Shown here: one piece after another, positions 36,794 to 45,185 of the stretch
Layout: each line of letters opens with the position of its first letter
How positions within the stretch are numbered: position 1 is the first letter of the stretch
Source: JAHJQQ01 sp963737555
Lineage (GTDB): Bacteria; Pseudomonadota; Gammaproteobacteria; Thiohalobacterales; Thiohalobacteraceae
DNA: 64,000 nt
Reading direction: 5' to 3'
Assembly (NCBI GenBank): GCA_963737555.1
Contig: CAVTTB010000005.1
Coordinates: 124,001-188,000, forward strand
Notes under the pieces: generated by a model
Told to the model about the DNA's origin: nothing
Database searches by the model: none
The model's input: only the letters and a program-made list of their open reading frames with translations
Translations under genes and position numbers: made by a program

Positions 36794-37783
36794 TTGAGGT
36801 CATCATACAAGCGATTGCTGAGAGTCCTGCTGACGTTAATGTTCGTTGCGCTGATCGTCTGGCAAGTGGGCGGTCTAGGAGAGATCGTCGCCGCGATGCA
36901 GCGAATGGAGCCGCTGTATATGCTTCTGGTAATTGTGGTCATGACGCTGGACCGGGTGCTCATGACCTACAAGTGGGGCTTGCTGCTACGCCTGCGCGGA
37001 CTGCACCTGCCGTTGTGGCGGGGCGTGCAGATGTATTGCGCCGCGATGATCTGGGGCATGTTCCTGCCGTCTACAGTGGGCGCGGACGCGATCCGCACGG
37101 TAAGCGCCGCGCGCAACGGCCTGCCAATGGGTGAGGTCGCTGCGTCCATCATCATCGAGCGCATGCTGGGATTCCTATCTGCCCTAGTCTTGGCACTGTG
37201 CAGTCTCACGCTGCTGTCTTGGCTCGGCGCTCTTGAGGAACGTTTCGCACCGCTGTGGTGGGTGGCGCTGGCACTGTTGACCGGCGCGTTGGGTGCATTC
37301 AGCGCGTCATTCAGCCAACGCGCCTATCGACTCATCCATGAGCGCCTGTTGACGCGCTTTCGCGAGTCCGGCGTGATGGCGCGATTACGGCGCTTTCATG
37401 AGACCTACCGTGCCTACCGTGGGCACAAAGCCGGAATGGCCGTGTTCTTCGGCCTCAGCTTCGGCGAACAGTTGCTGCCGATTCTGCATTCATGGCTGAT
37501 CGCCTTGGGAATGGGCATTGACGTGGGATTACTGTTCATTGCCGGAGCGGTGCCGCTGGCACTGCTGATTGCACGCATCCCGGTTTCGATCGACGGTCTC
37601 GGCGTATACGACGGGGTGTTCCTAGTGTTGATGGCGCTGGCCGGCGTATCCCCCGCCGAGTCGGTGGCCATTGCAATGATCGGACGGATCCTGCAGATCG
37701 TGGCTTGGCTGCCATGGTGGGCCGCCTACGTTGTGGGCAGCGGCAGCCTGCGCCCGAAACCCTTGGAGCAGCGCCCCGAGTGA
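36794..37783 (+). CDS. Flippase-like membrane protein, LPG_synthase_TM (UPF0104) family
   Basis: 329 residues, probably from TTG, with about eight helices. Family marks include the block TYKWGLLLRLRGL, FLPSTVGADAIRTVSAARNG (typical xFLPSxxGxD) and IPVSIDGLGVYDG (the PxSxxGLGxxE-like motif). Relatives are thought to flip lipids or lipid-linked sugars, and the domain forms the membrane part of lysyl-phosphatidylglycerol synthases. No synthase domain is attached. It lies just before the glycosyltransferase, suggesting shared handling of a glycolipid. Confidence 0.85.
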   Translation: MRSSYKRLLRVLLTLMFVALIVWQVGGLGEIVAAMQRMEPLYMLLVIVVMTLDRVLMTYKWGLLLRLRGLHLPLWRGVQMYCAAMIWGMFLPSTVGADAIRTVSAARNGLPMGEVAASIIIERMLGFLSALVLALCSLTLLSWLGALEERFAPLWWVALALLTGALGAFSASFSQRAYRLIHERLLTRFRESGVMARLRRFHETYRAYRGHKAGMAVFFGLSFGEQLLPILHSWLIALGMGIDVGLLFIAGAVPLALLIARIPVSIDGLGVYDGVFLVLMALAGVSPAESVAIAMIGRILQIVAWLPWWAAYVVGSGSLRPKPLEQRPE

Positions 37784-37969
37784 TACGCCATGCCATTTGC
37801 AGTGCGGGGAATGATACAAAAGGCATGTGCAACACAAAGACACGGGGGGAGCTACAAGGGCTCGCCAACTTGAATCCCTTAGCCTGAGCGTGACAGGACC
37901 GAATTGCGTAATACGTTCACCGTACTCCGTGCGATCCGTCGTTAACTGCATTTTATGGAATGATTGACT

Positions 37970-39103
37970 ATGAAGATTGCAATCATGATGCGCGCAATGG
38001 ACCAGGACAGCGGATTCCGTGCCTATACCGATGCCCTGGTCGGCAACATGGTGCCACTCGATTCCACGGTTAGTTACTTGTTGCTATACCGCACACCGAA
38101 GTGGTTTGGCCATTTCGCATCCTACCCTAACGTTCGGGAGGTGCTCGTGCATGCGCCCCACAAGTTTCTGTGGGACCAGGTCGCGGTGCCCTATCGTGCT
38201 TGGAAGGAAGGCGCGGATGTTATTTTCAATCCCAAGTTCAGTGTGCCGCTGATAAGCCACTGCCCGGTCGCCATGGGGCTCCAGGAGCCGGCGTGGTGGA
38301 CCTGGCCGCAGCATTACGAGAAGTTTGACGTGCTGTATGAAAAGTTGATGCTGCCACGTTGCATCCACAAGGCCGCCCATTTATTCCCGATGTCCAACTT
38401 CATCCTGGAAGAGAACCGCCAGGTGCTGGGCCTGCCACTCGCCAATACCACACTGGCCTATGCCGCCGCGGATCGCCACTTCCAGAGTATCGACGATACA
38501 GAGGTGTTGGCAGCGTTCCGGCGCGAACACCAGCTTCCCGCGCGCTTCATCCTTTCGGTAACGCGCGTCGATCATCCGGGGCTGGAGGGTTCGACCTCGT
38601 TCCATGGTGGCAAAAACCCCGAGACTACGTTCCGCGCCTTCGCGCGTATCCGTGGTCGCGTGCCTCATGAACTGGTGTTCGCCGGGCGCCGCGTGCGCGA
38701 CTATCTGCTGCACACCGAGGGTCCGGATGTGAATTTCGACCGGGTGCGGTTCCTCGACTTCGTGCCCTATGAGGAGATGCCGAAGCTCTACAACCTTGCC
38801 GAACTGTTCGTGAACCCGGCGTATTACGAGGGCTGTCCGGGGACCCTGCTCCAGGCCATGGCGTGCGGCTGTCCGATGGTGGTGGCCCACAGCGGGGGCA
38901 GCGCCGACGTCGGCAGCGGCGCGGCGTTGTTCGCAGATCCCTACGATCCCGCCGACTTCGCCGACAAGATGCTGGCGGTGCTGAACAGCCACACGCTGCG
39001 CCAGGAACTACGGGAAAAAAGTCTGCGCAGATCAGGTGATTTCAGTTGGGAGAAGACTGCTCGCGACACACTCGCTGCACTATTGCGCGTGGCGAAAATG
39101 TAG
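37970..39103 (+). CDS. Group 1 glycosyltransferase (GT4-like)
   Basis: About 377 residues, GT-B fold. The N-terminal Rossmann half begins MKIAIMMRAMDQDSGFRAY; the C-terminal donor-binding half has NPAYYEGCPGTLLQAMACGC and VAHSGGSADVGSGAALF, the GT4-type E-x7-E region. No signal or helix is evident, so it works at the cytoplasmic side. Acceptor and sugar are unknown. It is the last gene of the block, and its 3' end is 70 bases from the convergent yicC. Confidence 0.9.
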   Translation: MKIAIMMRAMDQDSGFRAYTDALVGNMVPLDSTVSYLLLYRTPKWFGHFASYPNVREVLVHAPHKFLWDQVAVPYRAWKEGADVIFNPKFSVPLISHCPVAMGLQEPAWWTWPQHYEKFDVLYEKLMLPRCIHKAAHLFPMSNFILEENRQVLGLPLANTTLAYAAADRHFQSIDDTEVLAAFRREHQLPARFILSVTRVDHPGLEGSTSFHGGKNPETTFRAFARIRGRVPHELVFAGRRVRDYLLHTEGPDVNFDRVRFLDFVPYEEMPKLYNLAELFVNPAYYEGCPGTLLQAMACGCPMVVAHSGGSADVGSGAALFADPYDPADFADKMLAVLNSHTLRQELREKSLRRSGDFSWEKTARDTLAALLRVAKM

Positions 39104-39173
39104 AATGGAAGCGGAACATTCTTCGTTCGTGGAGCAGCCGGAAATATCGAACTCCAACGAATTTGAATAAATG

Positions 39174-40037
39174 CTATTCGACGTTCTGGACCTGTTCGCG
39201 CATCTGCTCGATCAATACCTTGAGTTCGACCGACACTTTAGTGGTTTCACTGTCGGCGGATTTTGAACCCAGCGTATTGGCTTCGCGGTTGAATTCCTGC
39301 ATCAGAAAATCCAGGCGACGGCCGACGGGTTCGTCGAGTTTGAACACGCGGCGGACTTCGGCGATGTGGCCGGTGAGGCGGTCGAGCTCCTCGTCGACAT
39401 CCATCTTCTGCGCGAGATACGCGAGTTCCTGCTCGAGGCGGTCCGGATCGGGATTGGCGGTGAGTTCCGCAACGCGCAGCCGCAGTTTGTCGCGGATGCG
39501 CGCCAGCACCTCCGGCAGCCGCGCCCGCGCACTGGCGACCAACGGCTCCATAGCGTCGAGACGGGTGCGCAGAATCTCGTGGATCTGCGCACCCTCGCGG
39601 TCGCGGGTCGCGACCAACTCGTTCAACGCCTGATCGAACAGGGCCAGCGCGGCCTCGGCCAAGGGCGCCGGGTCAGTGGATTCTTCCTGGATCACGCCGG
39701 GCCAACGCAGCAGATCCAGCGGGCTGATGGCGGCGGCGCCGGGCAATTGACCGCGGATCTGCTCGCAGGCCGCGAGCGTCTGATCGAGCGCCTGGGCATC
39801 GAGCGCCAGGGCCGCGCGGCGTTGAGTGGGTTTGTAGCGCAGGTTGCAGTCGAGTTTGCCGCGGCCCAGACGACGCGCCGCGCGTTCGCGCACGGCGGTC
39901 TCCAGACTGCGCAACTCGTCCGGCAGGCGCAGGCTCACTTCCAGATAACGGTGATTGACCGAGCGCAATTCCCAGGTCAGCACACCCCAATCAGCTTCGT
40001 GTTCCTGGCGCGCGAAGGCCGTCATGCTGCGGATCAT
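39174..40037 (-). CDS. yicC: YicC family endoribonuclease
   Basis: 287 residues. Conserved N-terminus IRSMTAFARQE and SVNHRYLEVSLRLPDELR, and conserved end QEFNREANTLGSKSADSETT. YicC proteins are RNA endonucleases that trim small RNAs. It usually lies beside gmk on one side and rph on the other. The last codons hold the right copy of the 10-bp flanking repeat. Confidence 0.95.
   Translation of the reverse strand: MIRSMTAFARQEHEADWGVLTWELRSVNHRYLEVSLRLPDELRSLETAVRERAARRLGRGKLDCNLRYKPTQRRAALALDAQALDQTLAACEQIRGQLPGAAAISPLDLLRWPGVIQEESTDPAPLAEAALALFDQALNELVATRDREGAQIHEILRTRLDAMEPLVASARARLPEVLARIRDKLRLRVAELTANPDPDRLEQELAYLAQKMDVDEELDRLTGHIAEVRRVFKLDEPVGRRLDFLMQEFNREANTLGSKSADSETTKVSVELKVLIEQMREQVQNVE
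39176..39185. repeat. Right copy of the 10-bp direct repeat flanking the inserted block
   Basis: ATTCGACGTT, identical to 33431-33440, overlapping the last codons of yicC. Read on the minus strand it is AACGTCGAAT, encoding the final Asn-Val-Glu before the TAG stop. The left copy would be a duplicated yicC tail now placed before gmk. Confidence 0.5.
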
Positions 40038-40195
40038 GTGTTGTCCTGTGCAGGTGGTGGTGACCGAAACCTCAAGTACCCCGTCGGCAGTGCCGATGGG
40101 GAAGGCTAATGGTACGGCCTCCAGCGTCGCAGCGATACCGGCTGTGCGCCTCTACCGACGAAACAAATCCCGTAGCAATCCGACACCTGGACGCA

Positions 40196-41146
40196 ATGAA
40201 GCAACGCCCACCCTCTCTTCCGGACGGCACCCAACTGGATCGATATCGGATCGACCGAACGCTCGGCGGCGGCGGCTTCAGCATTGTCTACCTCGCCAGC
40301 GACATTGAATCCGGCGAGATCGTGGTCATTAAAGAATACATCCCCAGCCGGCTGGCCACCCGCCGCGAGGATTACGGCGTCGAGCCCAAGGATGAGGACG
40401 CGGCCGGCCGCTTCAATCGCGGACGCATGCTGTTCTTCCAGGAAGCCAGCGCGCTGGCCACGCTCAAGCACCCGAACATCGTCAACGTGCTAAGCTTTTT
40501 TCGCGCCAACGGCACGGTGTACATGGTGATGGAATATCAGGACGGTAAAAACCTCCAGGCCTATCTGACTGCGCGCAGCGGCAATCTGAGCGAGAAGTTT
40601 CTGCGCACGGTGTTTCCGCAACTACTCGATGGGCTGACGCTGATTCACAGCTGCGATCTGCTGCATCTGGATATCAAGCCCGGCAACATCCATATCCGCC
40701 CCGGCGGCGACCCTTTGCTCTTGGATTTCGGCGCCGTGCACGGCTTCCCGCAAAGTCGGCAGTCGCAACCCGGACAGATCATCAGCCCCGGCTTCTCACC
40801 TATCGAACAGTATGAAGTGAATGGCTATGTCGGTCCCTGGACCGATATCTACGCCTTCGGCGCCACCATGCGCGCCTGTATCGAGGGCAAACCGCCGGTC
40901 ACAGCGAAGGAACGCCACGAGCGCGAGACGATGAAACGCGCGCGCGACGCCTTCCGCAAACGCTATTCCAACAGTCTGCTGTCCGCCATCGACTGGGCTA
41001 TGGAAGTCGATCCGATGCTGCGCCCGCAAAACACGGCGGTCTTTCGCGAGGCCCTGCTCGCGGAAGATCCACCCGGCGAGGAAACCGTGGAGCCATCGAC
41101 AACGCTGGAGCGCCTCGTCGGCAGTCTGCCGTGGGGCAAAGGCTGA
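40196..41146 (+). CDS. Serine/threonine protein kinase
   Basis: About 316 residues, a eukaryotic-type kinase domain without a membrane segment. Gly-loop LGGGGFSIVYLA, ATP Lys in VVIKEYIPS, catalytic loop HLDIKPGN (His-Leu-Asp in place of His-Arg-Asp) and DFGAV are visible; EQY in SPIEQYEVNG is the P+1-side block. The first Met of the open frame is 29 codons earlier, but the kinase begins naturally at MKQRPPSLPDG. The PP2C gene follows 2 bases later, so the pair probably acts on the same targets. Confidence 0.9.
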   Translation: MKQRPPSLPDGTQLDRYRIDRTLGGGGFSIVYLASDIESGEIVVIKEYIPSRLATRREDYGVEPKDEDAAGRFNRGRMLFFQEASALATLKHPNIVNVLSFFRANGTVYMVMEYQDGKNLQAYLTARSGNLSEKFLRTVFPQLLDGLTLIHSCDLLHLDIKPGNIHIRPGGDPLLLDFGAVHGFPQSRQSQPGQIISPGFSPIEQYEVNGYVGPWTDIYAFGATMRACIEGKPPVTAKERHERETMKRARDAFRKRYSNSLLSAIDWAMEVDPMLRPQNTAVFREALLAEDPPGEETVEPSTTLERLVGSLPWGKG

Positions 41147-41148
41147 CC

Positions 41149-42024
41149 ATGCGTTACGCTGCCGGCCAGGCCAATCGTCTCGGTAACCGCGCCAGCAACC
41201 AGGATCGCTGCCTGGTGCTGGAACGCGACGACGCCGTGCTGCTGGTGGTCGCCGACGGCATGGGCGGTCACGCGCGCGGCGACCTCGCGGCGCAGGCCTG
41301 TGTCGATACCTTGAGTCGGCAGTTCCGCGCCCGCCAAGCCCTGCAAGATCCAGCGCAGTTTCTACGCGAGGCCTTCCGCGAGGCGCACCGCACCATTCAA
41401 CGCGTCGGCCAGACACAGAAACCGCCGATCGAACCGCTGACCACCGCCGTCGCCTGCCTGATCCAGGACGGCGCGGCGCAATGGGCGCATGTCGGCGACA
41501 GCCGCGCCTATCTCATTCGCAACAACCAAGTCGCGCTGCGTACCCGCGACCACACCCGCGTCGCCGAGATGGTGGAATCGGGCCTGCTTACCGAGCAACA
41601 GGCGCGCCTGCACCCGCTGCGCAATCAGGTCAGTCTGTGCCTTGGCGGTCGCACCCAACCGCAAGCCGCGCTGGGTCCGACTATTTACCTGCTGCCCGGC
41701 GACATTGTGCTGTTGTGCAGCGACGGCCTGTGGTCGGCCGTCTCCGAAAAACGCATCACCAGCATGTTAGCCAACGAGAACCTGCCATGCGGCCTGGACG
41801 GCTTGGTCGAGACCGCCGTACACGCCAGCCATCCGCAAAGCGACAATGTCAGCGGCGTTGCCTTGCGCTGGGAATCTGGCCGCGAAGAACAGCCGGACAC
41901 CCCCACGGCCGACCTCGCAACTGACAACGACACCACCACTGGCAGCCATGATCCTGTCGACCGCGCCATCGCCGATATCCATCAGGCATTGGCCGACTAC
42001 GCGGGCGAGATGTCGAACAAATAG
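41149..42024 (+). CDS. PP2C family protein phosphatase
   Basis: About 291 residues. Metal-binding PP2C motifs: SNQDRCLVL, VADGMGGHARGDLAA, HVGDSRAYLIR, LCSDGLW and SDNVSGVAL. The last 50 residues are a low-complexity Thr/Asp-rich tail outside the catalytic core. It reverses Ser/Thr phosphorylation and is coupled to the upstream kinase. It is followed by rph after 215 bases. Confidence 0.93.
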   Translation: MRYAAGQANRLGNRASNQDRCLVLERDDAVLLVVADGMGGHARGDLAAQACVDTLSRQFRARQALQDPAQFLREAFREAHRTIQRVGQTQKPPIEPLTTAVACLIQDGAAQWAHVGDSRAYLIRNNQVALRTRDHTRVAEMVESGLLTEQQARLHPLRNQVSLCLGGRTQPQAALGPTIYLLPGDIVLLCSDGLWSAVSEKRITSMLANENLPCGLDGLVETAVHASHPQSDNVSGVALRWESGREEQPDTPTADLATDNDTTTGSHDPVDRAIADIHQALADYAGEMSNK

Positions 42025-42179
42025 CACGCCGACCGTTGCTTGAACGCAGTCACCTTGTCTGGCGCAGCCGCTGCGCGGCTATGATCCAACACGCGTGAAG
42101 CCGTAGCTTAGCCTTTCACTACGAAGCTTCGCGTCAAAACAACGGAACCCGACGATTTTTTTACGGCCATCGTTATTCC

Positions 42180-42208
42180 TGGCCCCGCCTCCTTCGCCCC
42201 CTTATAAT
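42180..42208 (+). promoter_or_regulatory. Candidate promoter of the rph-rdgB-hemW group
   Basis: A perfect TATAAT sits at 42203-42208, 32 bases before the rph ATG. The -35 region around 42180 is weak (TGGCCC), so the match rests on the -10 element and position. Confidence 0.4.
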
Positions 42209-42239
42209 CGCGCCCCCACAGCTAATCACGAGATTCCCC

Positions 42240-42962
42240 ATGCGACCCAGTCAACGCGCGGCCGACGAGCTGCGCCACGTTCGTTTCACCCGCCGCTACA
42301 CCAAACACGCCGAAGGCTCGGTGCTGGTCGAATTCGGCGATACCCGCGTGCTGTGCACCGCCAGCGTCGATGAACGCGTGCCCGGTTTTCTGCGCGGCAA
42401 GGGCCAGGGTTGGGTCACGGCGGAATACGGCATGCTGCCACGCTCGACCGGTTCACGCATGGACCGCGAAGCCTCACGCGGCAAGCAAGGCGGCCGCACC
42501 ATGGAAATTCAGCGCCTCATCGGCCGATCGCTCAGGGCCGTCATCGATCTCAAGGCGCTCGGCGAGCGCTCCATCACCATCGACTGCGACGTGATCCAGG
42601 CCGACGGCGGCACCCGCACCGCCAGCATCACCGGCGCCTATGTCGCGCTGGCCGATGCCATCAAGCATCTGCTCGACAAGGGCGCGATCACCACCAACCC
42701 GCTGCTGGCACAGGTCGCCTCCGTGTCCGTCGGCGTCTATAAGGGCACACCCGTGTTGGATCTCGACTATGCGGAAGACTGCAATGCCGAGACCGATATG
42801 AATGTGGTCATGAACGAGCAGGGCGATTTTATTGAGGTGCAGGGCACCGCCGAGGGCCACCCGTTTTCGCGCGACGAGCTCCTGGCCATGCTGGATCTCG
42901 CCCAAGGCGGCATATTCACCTTGATCCAAGCGCAGAAACAGGCGCTGGCCGAGACACCTTGA
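42240..42962 (+). CDS. rph: Ribonuclease PH
   Basis: 240 residues; phosphorolytic exonuclease trimming tRNA 3' ends. Family sequence throughout: GSVLVEFGDTRVLCTASVDE, MLPRSTGSRMDREASRGKQG and ITIDCDVIQADGGTRTASIT. Full length. It opens a run of housekeeping genes with rdgB 8 bases downstream. Confidence 0.96.
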   Translation: MRPSQRAADELRHVRFTRRYTKHAEGSVLVEFGDTRVLCTASVDERVPGFLRGKGQGWVTAEYGMLPRSTGSRMDREASRGKQGGRTMEIQRLIGRSLRAVIDLKALGERSITIDCDVIQADGGTRTASITGAYVALADAIKHLLDKGAITTNPLLAQVASVSVGVYKGTPVLDLDYAEDCNAETDMNVVMNEQGDFIEVQGTAEGHPFSRDELLAMLDLAQGGIFTLIQAQKQALAETP

Positions 42963-42970
42963 GCACAACC

Positions 42971-43559
42971 ATGACCACCATCGTTCTCGCCAGCAATAAC
43001 CCCGGCAAAGTCCGCGAGTTCAATGCACTGCTCGCTGGCCACCACACCGAGGTAGTACCGCAATCGAATTTTCAGGTGCCGGATGTGGAAGAAACCGGAC
43101 TGACCTTCGTCGAGAACGCGCTCATCAAGGCGCGCAATGCCGCGTTGCATACCGGCCTGGCAGCGATCGCCGACGACTCGGGCATTGAAGTCGATGCACT
43201 TAATGGCGCACCCGGCATCTATTCGGCGCGTTATGCGGGGAAAGGTGCCAACTGATCAGGCAAACCTGGAGAAACTCCTGCTCGACTTGAGCGATGTACC
43301 GGAAAGCGAACGCACCGCCCGCTTCCAATGCCTGATGGTGTATCTGCGCCATGCGAACGATCCCACCCCGCTGATCTTTCAGGGCACCTGGGAAGGCCGC
43401 ATCCTGTTCACGCCGCGCGGTACACAAGGCTTCGGTTACGATCCCGTATTCTTCGTGCCGACGCACGACTGCTCGTCGGCGGAGTTGCCACCCGAGGTAA
43501 AAAATGCCTTGAGTCACCGCGGCCAGGCACTGCGCAAATTGGTGGCGGCGCTGGGCTAG
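42971..43559 (+). CDS. rdgB: XTP/dITP pyrophosphatase RdgB, one frame disruption
   Basis: House-cleaning enzyme that removes non-canonical purine nucleotides. N-terminus TTIVLASNNPGKVREFNALL and IADDSGIEVDALNGAPGIYS are exact family blocks. The frame then hits TGA, but the next frame continues NLEKLLLDLSDV to GFGYDPVFFVP and SHRGQALRKL. Removing one A near 43250 gives KGATDQANLEKLL, as in homologues. About 195 residues. Confidence 0.94.
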
Positions 43560-43568
43560 GCCGCGCTC

Positions 43569-44739
43569 ATGTTTCACTTCACTACCCTACCGCCGCTGTC
43601 GCTGTACGTGCATATACCGTGGTGCGTGCGCAAATGCCCGTACTGCGATTTCAACTCGCATGAAGCCAGTGCAGGACTCCCCGAACGCCAGTACATCGAT
43701 GCGCTCCTGACCGATCTCGATCTGGAACTGCCGGCGGTGTGGGGACGCGTCGTCAGCAGCATTTTCATCGGTGGCGGCACGCCGAGCCTGTTTTCGGCGG
43801 AAGCAATTGATCGGCTACTCGCCGGCATCCGCGCGCGTCTGCGCTGCAAGCCGGATATGGAAATCACGCTGGAAGCCAATCCCGGCACCGTCGAACAGGG
43901 GCGCTTCCGCGAGTTCCGCGCGGCCGGGATCAATCGCCTGTCCATCGGCGTACAAAGTTTCGACGACGACATGCTCGGCAAAATCGGTCGCATTCACGGT
44001 CGTCGCGAGGCCATCCGCGCCGTCGAACTCGCACACGACGCTGGATTTCGCCAGCTTCAATCTGGATCTGATGTTCGGCCTGCCGGACCAAACCCCAAAG
44101 CAGGCGCTGGCCGATCTCACCACCGCCATGGATCTGGAGCCCGCGCACCTGTCCTGGTATCAACTCACGCTGGAACCGAACACCTACTTCCATCGCCATC
44201 CGCCCGAATTGCCTGACGATGACATTCTCTGGGATATGCAGCGACTCGGTCAGGCAGCTATCGCCGAGCGTGGCTATACTCAATACGAAGTGTCGGCCTA
44301 TGCGCGCCCTGGCATGCAATGTCGTCACAATTTGAATTACTGGCAGTACGGCGACTACCTGGGCATCGGTGCCGGCGCGCATCAGAAAATCACCGACGCC
44401 GCGGCGCAATGCATTCGCCGTCGCTGGAAAGTAAAGAACCCGCGCGATTATCTGGCAGGCGTGCACGATGAGGCGCGCATCGGCGGCAACAGCGAGCCCA
44501 CACCCGCGGATGCCATCTTCGAGTTTCTGCTGAATGCGTTGCGCCTGAACGCCGGCTTCGACACGGCGCTGTTCGAACAGACCACCGGACTCGCGTTCGA
44601 ACAGGTACAACCCGCGCTGGAACGGGCGCAATCGCGCGGCTTGCTGGAATATGACGAGCCCTGGCGCTGCACAGAGCAAGGCCAACGTTTTCTGAATGAT
44701 TTGCTCGCAGAGGTGCTACCCGACCATGAACCTGATTGA
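43569..44739 (+). CDS. hemW: Heme chaperone HemW (HemN-like radical SAM), one frame disruption
   Basis: Radical SAM protein of the coproporphyrinogen-oxidase family that delivers heme. The iron-sulfur motif CVRKCPYC lies in SLYVHIPWCVRKCPYCDF, with FIGGGTPSLF and INRLSIGVQSFDD. One extra C at 44049 breaks the frame; without it the sequence reads DAGFASFNLDLMFGLP. The rest runs to EVLPDHEPD at 44739. Its end overlaps the next small gene by 14 bases. Confidence 0.94.
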
Positions 44740-44917
44740 AGAGCGCGACTTCGATTGCCCTTACTGCGGCGAATACATGTCCGTCAGCGTCGACTGCTCG
44801 GCCGGCAGCCACGACTTCATCGAAGACTGCGCCGTCTGCTGCCGCCCCATCGAACTCCACGCCGAGGTCGACAACGGCCTGCTCAGCAGCCTCACCGCAC
44901 GTCGCGACGATGAGTGA
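44726..44917 (+). CDS. CPXCG motif-containing cysteine-rich protein
   Basis: 63 residues, small zinc-ribbon-like protein. It starts MNLIEERDFDCPYCGEYMSV, and a second Cys set CAVCCRPIEL follows. The family is widespread in proteobacteria; its function is unknown. It overlaps hemW at its start and rof at its end. Confidence 0.88.
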   Translation: MNLIEERDFDCPYCGEYMSVSVDCSAGSHDFIEDCAVCCRPIELHAEVDNGLLSSLTARRDDE

Positions 44918-45158
44918 CTACACGCCGATTGATTGCGATCGATACAGCGAATATGAACTTGCGATTATGCGCAAATGGAAATTGCGCATCGGCTGGCGGG
45001 ATGCACACGGCCTCTCCCACATTGAAGTCTTGCGACCATGCGACTTGCAGACGCGAAACGGCGAAGAGTTTTTGATCGCGGAAACACTGGCGGGCGAACG
45101 GCTGGAGATCCGGTTGGATCAGATTACCGAGGCACGCCATTTATCGAACCCACAGTAG
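44910..45158 (+). CDS. rof: Rho-binding antiterminator (Rof/YaeO family)
   Basis: 82 residues starting MSDYTPIDCDRYSEYELAIM, closely resembling the Rof N-terminus (YxPINCDxYDxLE). Further blocks are LQTRNGEEFLIAETLAG and EIRLDQITEARH. Rof binds Rho and blocks its RNA loading. The start overlaps the CPXCG stop by 8 bases. Convergent with rimO, whose stop is 28 bases away. Confidence 0.88.
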   Translation: MSDYTPIDCDRYSEYELAIMRKWKLRIGWRDAHGLSHIEVLRPCDLQTRNGEEFLIAETLAGERLEIRLDQITEARHLSNPQ

Positions 45159-45185
45159 TATCCACCGCGTATCCCTGACGCGCGA

